Positions 1 through 5,995 of a stretch of DNA of 6,174 nucleotides are shown piece by piece. A program made the translations under genes and the position numbers. Under the pieces are notes generated by a model. It searched no databases. It saw nothing but the letters and a program-made list of their open reading frames with translations, and was not told the origin of the DNA. This stretch comes from JANQRV01 sp964533785 (GTDB lineage: Bacteria; Bacteroidota; Bacteroidia; Chitinophagales; Saprospiraceae), in the NCBI GenBank assembly GCA_964533785.1, contig CAZHNG010000382.1:1-6174 (forward strand), in the 5' to 3' direction. Every line of letters starts with the position of its first letter. Within the stretch, counting starts at the first letter, position 1.

Positions 1-77
1 CAATGAGCAATGAGCAATGAGCAATGAGCAATGAGCAATGAGCAATGAGCAATGAACAATGAGCAATGGGCAATGAA
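1..77. repeat. Heptanucleotide tandem repeat (CAATGAG)n
   Basis: Eleven consecutive 7-bp units are visible. The first seven are identical CAATGAG, followed by CAATGAA, CAATGAG, CAATGGG and CAATGAA, so the array decays toward the tRNA side and is cut by the left window edge. Because 7 is not a multiple of 3, every plus-strand frame cycles through the same codons and meets TGA every 21 bases. The minus strand reads without stops in all frames (Leu-Ile-Ala-His-Cys-Ser-Leu). No gene context supports translation. It is most likely an intergenic simple repeat of slipped-strand origin lying downstream of the tRNA. Confidence 0.95.
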
Positions 78-106
78 AAGCTGGTTTTAATCTCAACCTT
101 AATCCG

Positions 107-179
107 TACGGGTAGTCCGATTCGAACGGACGCCTACTTGGTCCCAAACCAAGCGCTCTGGCCGCTAAGCTACACCCGT
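107..179 (-). tRNA. tRNA-Pro (anticodon UGG)
   Basis: Read on the minus strand, this 73-nt sequence folds as a full cloverleaf. The acceptor stem is ACGGGTG/TACCCGT with a G-U closing pair, then TA at positions 8-9. The D-arm is GCTT/GAGC with an 8-nt loop. The anticodon stem CTTGG/CCAAG encloses the loop TTTGGGA, placing TGG at 34-36 (window 144-146). A 5-nt variable loop and the T-arm GTCCG-TTCGAAT-CGGAC follow, with discriminator A. UGG is the wobble-reading proline isoacceptor. The 3' CCA is not encoded (CGG follows), so it would be added enzymatically. No other tRNA adjoins it, and I found no convincing promoter in 180-269. Confidence 0.97.
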
Positions 180-180
180 A

Positions 181-269
181 TGTTAGACGGAAGATCTTAG
201 ACTGTGAGAGAAAGGAGAATTGAGCCTTGTGTGAGAACGAATAGTCAATAGAACCTCCGTATTGAAATG
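181..269. other. Upstream spacer of tRNA-Pro, no feature seen
   Basis: This stretch should contain the minus-strand promoter of the tRNA, since the terminator hairpin at 270-306 insulates it from anything further right. I looked for TAnnTTTG with an upstream TTTG/TTG on the minus strand and found no acceptable match. No ORF or stable hairpin is seen. Confidence 0.4.
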
Positions 270-306
270 ACAAAAGCCCCATAGTATTGATCTATGAGGC
301 TTTTGT
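270..306. terminator. Strong bidirectional hairpin terminator
   Basis: A 15-bp stem (270-284 with 292-306) closes a 7-nt loop. The only imperfection is position 279 opposite 297, an A-C mismatch in plus-strand RNA but a G-U pair in minus-strand RNA, so the fold is better for leftward transcripts. The stem starts ACAAAAGCC and ends GGCTTTTGT, the usual A-tract/T-tract layout of a bidirectional intrinsic terminator. It would end a leftward transcript arising in 307-550, which is the main hint that something is transcribed there. It also separates the tRNA from the symporter locus. Confidence 0.8.
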
Positions 307-333
307 AAGCAGGTTATCATGTATACCAATACA

Positions 334-399
334 TCAGCACCGCATAGATTGCTCTATGTGTTCTTCGGGTTGATGCGGTATTTGAATATTTGCGTTCAT
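334..399 (-). CDS. Possible 21-aa small ORF ahead of terminator
   Basis: On the minus strand an ATG at 399-397 opens 21 codons (starting MNANIQIPHQ, ending EQSMRC) closed by TGA at 336-334. The stop lies 28 bases before the 15-bp terminator at 270-306, and that position is the main reason to list it. The peptide is hydrophilic, has no signal sequence, and I do not recognise it. No Shine-Dalgarno is present, which is normal in Bacteroidota. An imperfect promoter-like TAAAATTTG lies upstream on the same strand near 440-450, with one base too many between TA and TTTG. The same DNA can fold through ACCGCAT (339-345) and ATGCGGT (373-379), so a small RNA is an equally fair reading. Chance is also possible at this length. 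Confidence 0.2.
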   Translation of the reverse strand: MNANIQIPHQPEEHIEQSMRC

Positions 400-550
400 G
401 TTTTGAATAACTAAGCAACTGTTCTTAAAGTTCCCAAAGCACAAATTTTATTCAAATATTTTCAATTCGAGTGTACTGATCTGAAAAATAAATATTTAAT
501 TAGCAAATTGTTAGATCCTGGCGATGAATGTCAGGAGGTGAGACACCAGA
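400..550. other. AT-rich spacer with no identified gene
   Basis: The stretch is AT-rich and broken by stops on both strands. An AGGAGGTGA sequence near 533 resembles a Shine-Dalgarno, but no sensible reading frame follows it. I see no RNA gene or strong hairpin here. Confidence 0.4.
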
Positions 551-583
551 TTTGGTAACATAAAGATAAGGGTTGTATGTTTG
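551..583 (+). promoter_or_regulatory. Bacteroidota-type promoter for symporter transcript
   Basis: TTTG at 551-554 and TATGTTTG at 576-583 match the Bacteroidota primary sigma consensus (TTTG near -33, TAnnTTTG near -7). The two elements start 25 bases apart. Transcription would begin near 590. That puts a short ORF start (607) about 17 nt into the mRNA and leaves a leader of about 150 nt before the symporter ATG at 743. The match is exact at both boxes, but no start site has been measured. Confidence 0.6.
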
Positions 584-606
584 AGATATCTACAGAAGGC
601 AGGTTA

Positions 607-705
607 ATGAATTGCTATCGACTCACTTTCTTGCTATGTATTCTGTTCCTTCACACACCTATCACCATATTCTCACACCCATACAGTTTGGCGTCTGAAT
701 TCTAG
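607..705 (+). CDS. Short signal-peptide-like leader ORF, 32 aa
   Basis: An ATG about 17 nt after the predicted transcription start opens 32 codons ending at TAG (703-705), 37 nt before the symporter ATG. The peptide has the layout of a secretory signal: MNCYR n-region, a hydrophobic stretch FLLCILFLH, then a polar tail with FSHP resembling a cleavage region, and nothing after it. Two readings fit. It may be the surviving 5' end of a secreted-protein gene whose body was deleted, so the symporter inherited its promoter. Or it may be an upstream ORF tuning symporter translation. It does not overlap or fuse in frame with the symporter. Its short length means chance cannot be excluded. Confidence 0.35.
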   Translation: MNCYRLTFLLCILFLHTPITIFSHPYSLASEF

Positions 706-742
706 CATCTAAAGTCTCCTTAAAGCACAAAATCGAAACGAA

Positions 743-2533
743 ATGAGCCTAACTTTATTAGACTGGTCCTTTGTAATAACCTTTTTTGCTATTTCCTTAG
801 GTATTGGCTTGTGGGTATCCCGTCAAGCGGGTAAGAGCACTTCAGAGTATTTCTTATCGGGCCGCAATATGCCCTGGTGGTTGTTGGGCATGTCCATGGT
901 AGCGACTACTTTTTCCACAGATACGCCGAACCTGGTCACTGATATTGTAAGGCAAAACGGTGTAGCCGGCAACTGGGTATGGTGGGCGTTCTTGCTAACC
1001 GGGATGCTGACGGTTTTTGTCTACGCGCGGTTATGGCGAAAATCGGAGGTACTGACGGATATAGAATTCTATGAATTGCGTTACAGTGGAAAGGCTGCGA
1101 CCTTTTTACGAGGGTTTCGGGCAGTATATCTGGGGCTTATTTTTAATATTCTGGCAATGGCGGCGGTTTGTTTAGCAGCCATGAAAATCGGGGAGGTGAT
1201 GCTGGGGCTCAATAAATTCGAAACTATTGGGATTGCTTCGCTTATTACGATGGTGTTCAGTTCATTGGGTGGATTTCGCGGGGTAGTTTATACAGATTTT
1301 CTATTGTTTTTTATTGCCATTGTAGGTGCTTTGGGAGCCGCTATCGTAGCGGTAAACCACGAAGATGTCGGAGGGTTGACCGCATTGATCAACAACCCTG
1401 CTGTTACGGAAAAACTGTCCATCATTCCGGATTTTGATAATAAGGAGTTGGTGATTACAATTTTTATAATACCGCTGGCGGTACAATGGTGGAGCTCTTG
1501 GTATCCAGGAGGTGAGCCAGGAGGTGGCGGTTATATTGCGCAGCGGATGTTGGCTGCAAAAAATGAAGACCACGCGATCCGGGCAACTTTCTTTTTTAAT
1601 ATTTTGCACTATGCATTGCGGCCCTGGCCCTGGATTTTGGTCGCTTTATCCTCTTTAGTCGTTTTTCCCGACCTGGAGAGTCTGCAAGCTGCTTTTCCAA
1701 ATGTTTCTGATGATAAGCTTGGCAATGACCTGGCTTATCCCGCCATGCTTACCTTTTTACCAAATGGTTTATTGGGTTTGGTGGTCGCCTCTTTAATTGC
1801 TGCCTTTATGTCTACGATATCCACACATTTGAACTGGGGAGCCTCCTACCTGGTCAATGATTTCTACAATCGTTTTTTGAATCCCGATGCCACCCAAAAA
1901 GACCTGGTACTCGCGGGTAGAGTATCGACGGTTATTCTCATGCTATTATCGGCTGTAATTGCCTTTTATTTGACCAATGCGAAGCAGATATTCGATATTA
2001 TTATCATGTTTGGGGCAGGTACGGGCTTGCTGTTTATTCTGAGGTGGTTTTGGTGGCGCATTAATGCCTGGAGCGAGATTTCAGCAATGATCATATCCGG
2101 ATTGTTATCAATAGGGTTTACTTTTTGGGGCTGGTATCCGGATTTTCTGCAGCCCTGGATGAAATTTCCGACAATTGTGCTTTCAACAACGATTGTTTGG
2201 GTAGCTACTATGTTATTGACTCCAGCTGATGATAAGCAAACACTGCGTAGCTTCTATCGTAAAATTCAACCTGGCGGTCCGGGCTGGCAAAAGGTGATCA
2301 GAGAAGCCAATGAAGAAGGTATAAACATCATTGAAGATCAAGACGGCTGGAAAGTACCCAAAGGTATTCTCGCGATGGTTACCAGCTGTATCTTGATCTA
2401 CAGTGTCCTCTTTGCTACCGGCAATTGGATTTATGGCAATATTACTACCGCATCTGTGCTTACGTTAGTTGCATTGGTAAGCGCAGTGGCACTACAACAG
2501 ATCTGGAAAAAACTGGGCCAAACAATTATTTAA
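743..2533 (+). CDS. Sodium:solute symporter (SSS family)
   Basis: This is a 596-residue inner-membrane transporter of the SSS family, which couples sodium entry to uptake of a sugar, organic acid or similar solute. About 14-15 hydrophobic segments are visible, from 8-26 to 567-586. The core begins with GRNMPWWLLGMSMVATTFS (40-58), the usual first core helix. The conserved helix GLVVASLIAAFMSTISTHLN (345-364) carries the Ser/Thr cluster S357-T361 that lies around the Na2 site in structurally known relatives. PGGEPGGGGYIAQRMLAAKN (255-274) and a cytoplasmic FYRKIQPGGPGW segment (504-515) are, from memory, typical of a Bacteroidota subgroup near 600 residues, so length is normal and the protein looks intact. 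The ATG start sits directly before the first helix with no Shine-Dalgarno. No hydrolase or TonB-dependent receptor is beside it, so the substrate cannot be named. Transcription is probably from the promoter at 551-583. Confidence 0.93.
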   Translation: MSLTLLDWSFVITFFAISLGIGLWVSRQAGKSTSEYFLSGRNMPWWLLGMSMVATTFSTDTPNLVTDIVRQNGVAGNWVWWAFLLTGMLTVFVYARLWRKSEVLTDIEFYELRYSGKAATFLRGFRAVYLGLIFNILAMAAVCLAAMKIGEVMLGLNKFETIGIASLITMVFSSLGGFRGVVYTDFLLFFIAIVGALGAAIVAVNHEDVGGLTALINNPAVTEKLSIIPDFDNKELVITIFIIPLAVQWWSSWYPGGEPGGGGYIAQRMLAAKNEDHAIRATFFFNILHYALRPWPWILVALSSLVVFPDLESLQAAFPNVSDDKLGNDLAYPAMLTFLPNGLLGLVVASLIAAFMSTISTHLNWGASYLVNDFYNRFLNPDATQKDLVLAGRVSTVILMLLSAVIAFYLTNAKQIFDIIIMFGAGTGLLFILRWFWWRINAWSEISAMIISGLLSIGFTFWGWYPDFLQPWMKFPTIVLSTTIVWVATMLLTPADDKQTLRSFYRKIQPGGPGWQKVIREANEEGINIIEDQDGWKVPKGILAMVTSCILIYSVLFATGNWIYGNITTASVLTLVALVSAVALQQIWKKLGQTII

Positions 2534-2590
2534 CATTTTTTTAAATCGCCGTTCGATCTTTTACTCAGATTAATTTGTTATAATTATGTG

Positions 2591-2623
2591 TTGTAAAGTT
2601 AAGGTTTACGAAATTTAGTTTTG
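2591..2623 (+). promoter_or_regulatory. Bacteroidota-type promoter for small gene
   Basis: TTG at 2591-2593 (GTTG from 2590) and TAGTTTTG at 2616-2623 match the -33 and TAnnTTTG -7 boxes, with nearly the same separation as the promoter at 551-583. Transcription would start near 2630. This makes an in-frame TTG at 2632 an unlikely start, being almost at the mRNA end, and favours the ATG at 2698 after a leader of about 68 nt. It also means the small gene need not depend on symporter read-through. Confidence 0.55.
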
Positions 2624-2697
2624 CAAGACAGTTGGATAGGATAGGAATATCGGAGGTCTGCCCTTCGCTTAACACAATCATTAAACAAACTAAAGCA

Positions 2698-2946
2698 ATG
2701 TTTAACAGATCTATCAAACGCCGTCTTATCAAAGCCAAAATGTCCTTAAGTAATACCATTCAAAAAATCCTCGTCATTAATCAAAAGAAAAAACATCTTC
2801 CTTTCGTAGAAGAACCGCACAAAAAAAGAGAACTCCTTGAGGATGAACTTAAGGTCTTAAATAAGTTGGCTGAGTATCAGGCTAATCTCATTAAAGGATA
2901 CGAAAAGGCACTTTCAAAGGAACCGGAAACGACGGATTTGGATTAG
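2698..2946 (+). CDS. Small basic coiled-coil hypothetical protein
   Basis: This 82-residue protein belongs to no family I recognise. The N-terminus is strongly basic (FNRSIKRRLIKAK, 2-14). A short hydrophobic patch follows (IQKILVI, 21-27), then a lysine run (30-32). From about 42 to 72 runs a charged heptad-like helix (KRELLEDELKVLNKLAEYQ) suited to a coiled coil, and the acidic tail ends TTDLD. No signal peptide or membrane helix is present, so it is probably cytoplasmic. I chose ATG 2698: it lies well inside the predicted transcript and is preceded by an A-rich AACTAAAGCA. The frame stays open back to a TTG at 2632, which would add 22 residues. Codon use resembles the neighbours. Nucleic-acid binding through the basic end is possible but unproven. 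Confidence 0.6.
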   Translation: MFNRSIKRRLIKAKMSLSNTIQKILVINQKKKHLPFVEEPHKKRELLEDELKVLNKLAEYQANLIKGYEKALSKEPETTDLD

Positions 2947-2960
2947 TCCAATCTCACATG

Positions 2961-2980
2961 TAAATAAATAAGTAAGTAAG
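2961..2980. repeat. Short tetranucleotide repeat TAAA/TAAG
   Basis: Five tetramers in a row (TAAA twice, then TAAG three times) lie 14 bp after the stop of the small gene. The 4-bp period puts TAA in every plus-strand frame, so read-through translation would end here. This is probably incidental low-complexity sequence. Confidence 0.6.
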
Positions 2981-3018
2981 ACTACAGATTCTAGACTGCA
3001 AGGGTCTGATGATTACTC

Positions 3019-3034
3019 CTGACGGTACCGTCAG
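3019..3034. repeat. Perfect 16-bp palindrome CTGACGGTACCGTCAG
   Basis: The sequence is self-complementary with no spacer. After one mismatch (3018/3035) three more pairs match (ACT with AGT, 3015-3017 and 3036-3038), giving a 24-bp interrupted palindrome. As RNA it would form a 5-bp stem around GGTACC without a U-tract, making a weak terminator. As DNA it has the form of a site for a dimeric protein. It lies between two convergent genes (2698-2946 plus strand, 3173-3739 minus strand), where an operator would be unexpected, so its role is open. Confidence 0.7.
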
Positions 3035-3102
3035 AAGTGTGTGGGTTGTCATTAATCTAAATCACTCATCTCCAATCTAATGGAGTCTGCCATCCCCGCC
3101 TA

Positions 3103-3153
3103 TTGCCTGCCGACCTAGCGGTCACGGTGGGTGGGTGCCAGTATGGCCGGCAA
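3103..3153. repeat. GC-rich foldback element between convergent genes
   Basis: TTGCCTGCC (3103-3111) pairs with GGCCGGCAA (3145-3153) at 8 of 9 positions. Immediately inside is a second perfect stem, GACC-TAGC-GGTC (3112-3123), and then a G-rich stretch with GGTGGGTGGGTG. The island is clearly richer in G+C than the flanking AT-rich DNA and ends 20 bp before the stop of the DUF6794 gene. It could act as a transcription-stopping structure for the two converging genes, or be a member of a dispersed palindromic repeat family. It shares the opening CCTGCCG(A/G)CCTA with the island at 5996-6089. Confidence 0.5.
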
Positions 3154-3172
3154 GTGAAATCTGCTATCTTAC

Positions 3173-3739
3173 TTATCGGTTTTTATTCATAACGCTATCC
3201 TTCTTCATTAGCGTCTTACGATTAGCTTCCATTATCGCTTTTTTCTCCGGAAATTGTTCCAAAGCAACATTGTTGCGAGCCTCAATGTATCCTAGAACGA
3301 GGGGCTTAACGTCCAATGGTTTGTCATTTAGTGACCGGTGGTAAGTGACCATCAGAAATCTGGCCATGTCTTCGGGATGGGTTAAACCAACGCTTTTCAA
3401 ATAATGTGATAAGCGCGATCCACTGTAGAATCCCCAATTGTGGATCATCCAACGACCAAGGCTGGGAAATAACTTAACTTCTACCTCTTCTTCAGTGGCC
3501 GCTTTGAATTTTTTAATATCCTCTTCTTGCGTCAACTTGTTCAGGTGATAAAAAACATCGGTCAAATTTTTTGGGATATATACTCCATTTAAATATTCTT
3601 GCGCAATCCTTCTTTTGTAGGCTTTTTCGTATTCTGCTTTAGAAGAGGGTGGACCTCCCAATTGCGAAAATGATAAATTGACAACGAACACACTAAAAAC
3701 TAAAATTAAACTTAAGCGAATAATTCTAACTTTATACAT
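3173..3739 (-). CDS. Secreted DUF6794-like protein
   Basis: This is a 188-residue protein with a clear signal peptide: MYKVRIIR n-region, hydrophobic core 9-20, and SLSFS-type end, with cleavage likely around residues 25-26. It is therefore exported, probably to the periplasm or surface; no lipobox cysteine is seen. Residues about 53-140 match my memory of DUF6794: YIPKNLTDVFYHLNKL, then an acidic helix, then LGRWMIHNWGFYSGSRLSHY and HPEDMARFLMVTYHRSLN. The Trp, His and Arg residues here are the conserved core. The biochemical role of that domain is unknown to me. The tail (150-188) is a charged helix rich in Lys and Arg. The ATG at 3739 directly precedes the signal peptide. It is divergent from the metalloprotease gene across only about 20 bp, so their promoters must overlap each other or the facing gene. 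No sorting domain is present. Confidence 0.82.
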   Translation of the reverse strand: MYKVRIIRLSLILVFSVFVVNLSFSQLGGPPSSKAEYEKAYKRRIAQEYLNGVYIPKNLTDVFYHLNKLTQEEDIKKFKAATEEEVEVKLFPSLGRWMIHNWGFYSGSRLSHYLKSVGLTHPEDMARFLMVTYHRSLNDKPLDVKPLVLGYIEARNNVALEQFPEKKAIMEANRKTLMKKDSVMNKNR

Positions 3740-3759
3740 CTTGATCTGTAATTTAGTAA

Positions 3760-5136
3760 ATGCATTGGAATAACTACTTCAAGGCTGATTTTATTATGAG
3801 TAGGCTACAATTTCTATTGCTGCTACTTGTTGAGGTAAGGAACTTGTGCTTGCCTGTATTTTCCGGGGTTAAAACTTTTCTTCTGTTGCTGGTCTTCACT
3901 TTTGGAGAACATGCCATTGTAATGAGCCAATCGACCTATTGCCAAGCCAGTCGTGAATTAGAAAGAAAAATGGAACAAGATGCCGGGGTAAGGTCGAAAA
4001 GAAAGGCCATTGAACGATTTACAAGAGATTGGATAGGAAGTAAAAGGGAAGTAGCGTTTAGAGAAGTAGTTACAATCCCGGTTGTGGTTCATGTCGTTTG
4101 GAAAAATAAAGCGGACAGTATCTCCGAAGCACAAGTTCACTCCCAAATCGAAGCACTAAACCGTGACTTTCGATTGTTGAACGGAAATGAGGAGATCATT
4201 CCAGAGGTTTATCGCTCCCGCAAGGTGGATATGGAAATTGAATTTTGTCTGGCTAACATTGCTCCGGATGGTACTCCTACGAATGGCATTACTTACACTA
4301 AGACAGACGTTGATCTCGTGGGTGCAACCCGTCGTATCTTTTATACTGCCCAGGGAGGACATGATGCCTGGAATACTATTGATTATCTGAATGTTTGGGT
4401 CGGACAATTAGAAGGAACGGCAGGCATTGCCAGCTTTCCGGGTCAAGATATACCCGAAGAAGATGGCATACGGATCAGCCCTAAGCGTTTTGGTACCATA
4501 GGCACTGTAGAAGCACCTTATGACCAGGGCAAAACGCTTACCCATGAAATAGGACATTACTTTAATTTGTTCCACTTGTGGGGTGGACAAGCATGTGATC
4601 AATTGGATGAAATTTGTTGTGCTAACCTGGAGGACAACTGCCCTTGTGATGATGAAGTAATGGATACACCCGCGCTCAGTTCCACTTTTTTTCAGCAATG
4701 CCCTACGGGCAATATACTGGAATGCGGTAATCTGGCCATGTATATGAATTTCATGACTTTTGCTGACGACGCCTGCATGGCTTTTTTTACCGAAGGTCAA
4801 AAATTGCGTGTCTGGGCGACGCTGAATGGTCCGAGGAGGGGGTTGCTAAATAGTCCAGGGTGTGGTGATTCAACGGTCAGTACGGTACAACAATCAACAA
4901 AAGAATTAGTCGCTATATATCCAAATCCTGCTAATTCGTATTGTATTATCCGAAATAGTACCAAGGCTTCAATAATACTTACCCTGTTTTCGGTGCAAGG
5001 TCAACAAATGCTCTCCCGGGAAACTTCGGAAGAGTCAATAACGATCAATACAGCGGACCTACCATCTGGTATTTACTGGCTTAAATTGCGATCGAGGCAA
5101 AATATTTTAACAAAAAAGCTTATCATTGAACGATAA
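3760..5136 (+). CDS. M43B pappalysin-like zinc metalloprotease, T9SS-sorted
   Basis: This is a 458-residue secreted metzincin peptidase. A hydrophobic leader occupies about 17-56. A propeptide-like stretch follows, then REVVTIPVVVHVVWKNK (101-117) and the ISEAQVHSQIEALNRDF segment (121-137) that open M43B domains. The zinc site is HEIGHYFNLFH: H262, H266 and H272 as ligands, E263 as catalytic base. N269 replaces the Gly common in other metzincins, which is usual for M43. The Met-turn is NFM (330-332), followed by DDACM (336-340). Several Cys (279-339) probably form disulfides. Residues 385-458 (IYPNPAN through GIYWLKLRSRQ to KKLIIER) are a type A T9SS C-terminal sorting domain, so the enzyme should cross the outer membrane and be released or anchored. 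The start is uncertain: ATG 3796 (446 aa) puts less polar sequence before the leader. It is probably co-transcribed with the gene 11 bp downstream. Confidence 0.93.
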   Translation: MHWNNYFKADFIMSRLQFLLLLLVEVRNLCLPVFSGVKTFLLLLVFTFGEHAIVMSQSTYCQASRELERKMEQDAGVRSKRKAIERFTRDWIGSKREVAFREVVTIPVVVHVVWKNKADSISEAQVHSQIEALNRDFRLLNGNEEIIPEVYRSRKVDMEIEFCLANIAPDGTPTNGITYTKTDVDLVGATRRIFYTAQGGHDAWNTIDYLNVWVGQLEGTAGIASFPGQDIPEEDGIRISPKRFGTIGTVEAPYDQGKTLTHEIGHYFNLFHLWGGQACDQLDEICCANLEDNCPCDDEVMDTPALSSTFFQQCPTGNILECGNLAMYMNFMTFADDACMAFFTEGQKLRVWATLNGPRRGLLNSPGCGDSTVSTVQQSTKELVAIYPNPANSYCIIRNSTKASIILTLFSVQGQQMLSRETSEESITINTADLPSGIYWLKLRSRQNILTKKLIIER

Positions 5137-5147
5137 AATGAAGTCTT

Positions 5148-5867
5148 ATGAAAAAACTATCCTGGAAAGCCTTATTCATCGTAGTCATAGCCTTTGTCTT
5201 GTACAATTGTAAAACACTCCCATCGGAAGCCCAGATCGAGAACCTGGAAAAGGTGGTTGAAATGGAGAAAGGCCCCTGTTTTGGTGATTGTCCAATGTTT
5301 ACGCTTACTGTTTATGCCAATGGCCTGGTACAATATCGAGGCGAAGAGTATACCGATAAAGAGGGAACACACCTGAAAACAATTTCACAAAACGACTTAC
5401 GGAAATTGATCAAAGCTTTTCGGGATACCAATTTTTTTGGCTTCGAAAATGCTTATCCCAGCAATATTCCAGATCGGCAAACGGTGACCATTACTTTTTA
5501 TGATGATAATCAGGTCAAAACCGTAGCGGGCAAGGATAATCGTCCCGAACAACTACTAGCGCTCCAGCAATTACTGGATGAGATTGCCGAATCAGAAGAT
5601 TGGACGGCCAAAGCATCAGACGATGGAGAACAAGCGGTTAATAATGAAATCATTGTGCGTCTGAGAGATGGTGTAAACACGGAAGATTGGCTGGATAAAT
5701 ATCAGGCGCAGAAAGTACAAGTTAAAGAGGTACTTTCACCATCCGGCAGTTACCTGCTCATTACCTTTGACGCAGAAATCATCGTTCCGGATGAAATGCT
5801 GGACCTGGTGCGGCAGGACGGGGAGGTGATCGGGGCGGAGTTTAACCGAGAGGTGGATCTTCGGTGA
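5148..5867 (+). CDS. DUF6438-like lipoprotein with subtilase-propeptide-like tail
   Basis: This is a 239-residue protein, 11 bp after the metalloprotease stop and so probably in the same transcript. MKKLSWK plus a hydrophobic core to residue 19 and Cys21 (LYNC) form a plausible but non-ideal lipobox, suggesting a lipid-anchored envelope protein. Residues about 34-150 match my memory of DUF6438: EMEKGPCFGDCPMFTLTVYANG (39-59) with a CxxxC pair (C44, C48), then ISQNDLRKLIKAFRDTNFF and a VTITFYDDNQVKTVAG strand pair. The function of that domain is unknown to me. Residues 166-239 form a separate unit, NEIIVRLRDGVNTEDWLDKY through YLLITFDAE to GEVIGAEFNREVDLR. It resembles the propeptide (inhibitor I9-like) of S8 subtilases, where the protease normally begins right after this end. 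Here TGA follows at once and nothing downstream resembles a protease. It may be an inhibitor-like module or a truncated remnant. Confidence 0.75.
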   Translation: MKKLSWKALFIVVIAFVLYNCKTLPSEAQIENLEKVVEMEKGPCFGDCPMFTLTVYANGLVQYRGEEYTDKEGTHLKTISQNDLRKLIKAFRDTNFFGFENAYPSNIPDRQTVTITFYDDNQVKTVAGKDNRPEQLLALQQLLDEIAESEDWTAKASDDGEQAVNNEIIVRLRDGVNTEDWLDKYQAQKVQVKEVLSPSGSYLLITFDAEIIVPDEMLDLVRQDGEVIGAEFNREVDLR

Positions 5868-5883
5868 ATAGAAGAGATGTTTT

Positions 5884-5911
5884 CGGTCGGAGACCGGAGG
5901 ATATGACTCCG
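5884..5911. other. Overlapping small hairpins after lipoprotein gene
   Basis: CGGTC-GGA-GACCG (5884-5896) and CGGAG-GATATGA-CTCCG (5895-5911) are two 5-bp hairpins that share two bases. They begin 17 bp after the stop of the lipoprotein gene. No U-tract follows either, so they may slow or end transcription but are not a textbook intrinsic terminator. Confidence 0.35.
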
Positions 5912-5995
5912 AGTCTGGGGTACTTTAAAGATGGAGAAAGATTGCATCATATTTAAAAGAAGAACGGATCGTATAACTTAAGTAAGAGAGCAGAT

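Noticed and set aside
1..77. CRISPR array
   Set aside because: Units are 7 bp, contiguous and without spacers; this is a simple tandem repeat.
533..560. AGGAGGTGA Shine-Dalgarno-like sequence
   Set aside because: The downstream triplets reach a stop within a few codons, and the other genes here do not use such sites.
1301..1609. 102-codon minus-strand ORF inside the symporter
   Set aside because: It is antisense to well-conserved transporter sequence and has no motif of its own.
2632..2697. TTG start extending the small coiled-coil protein by 22 residues
   Set aside because: The predicted transcript begins at about 2630, leaving no leader; ATG 2698 has a normal A-rich upstream context.
3135..3344. 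Plus-strand ORF across the end of the DUF6794 gene
   Set aside because: It overlaps the coding strand of a recognisable secreted protein and starts inside the foldback element; it looks like a chance frame.
4408..4800. 130-codon minus-strand ORF inside the metalloprotease gene
   Set aside because: It lies wholly antisense to the zinc-binding domain, has no recognisable domain, and is best explained as a shadow of the real frame.
5868..5995. Remnant of an S8 protease catalytic domain after the lipoprotein
   Set aside because: In the frame continuing from the stop I see no Asp, His or Ser catalytic motif, and another stop follows after a dozen codons.
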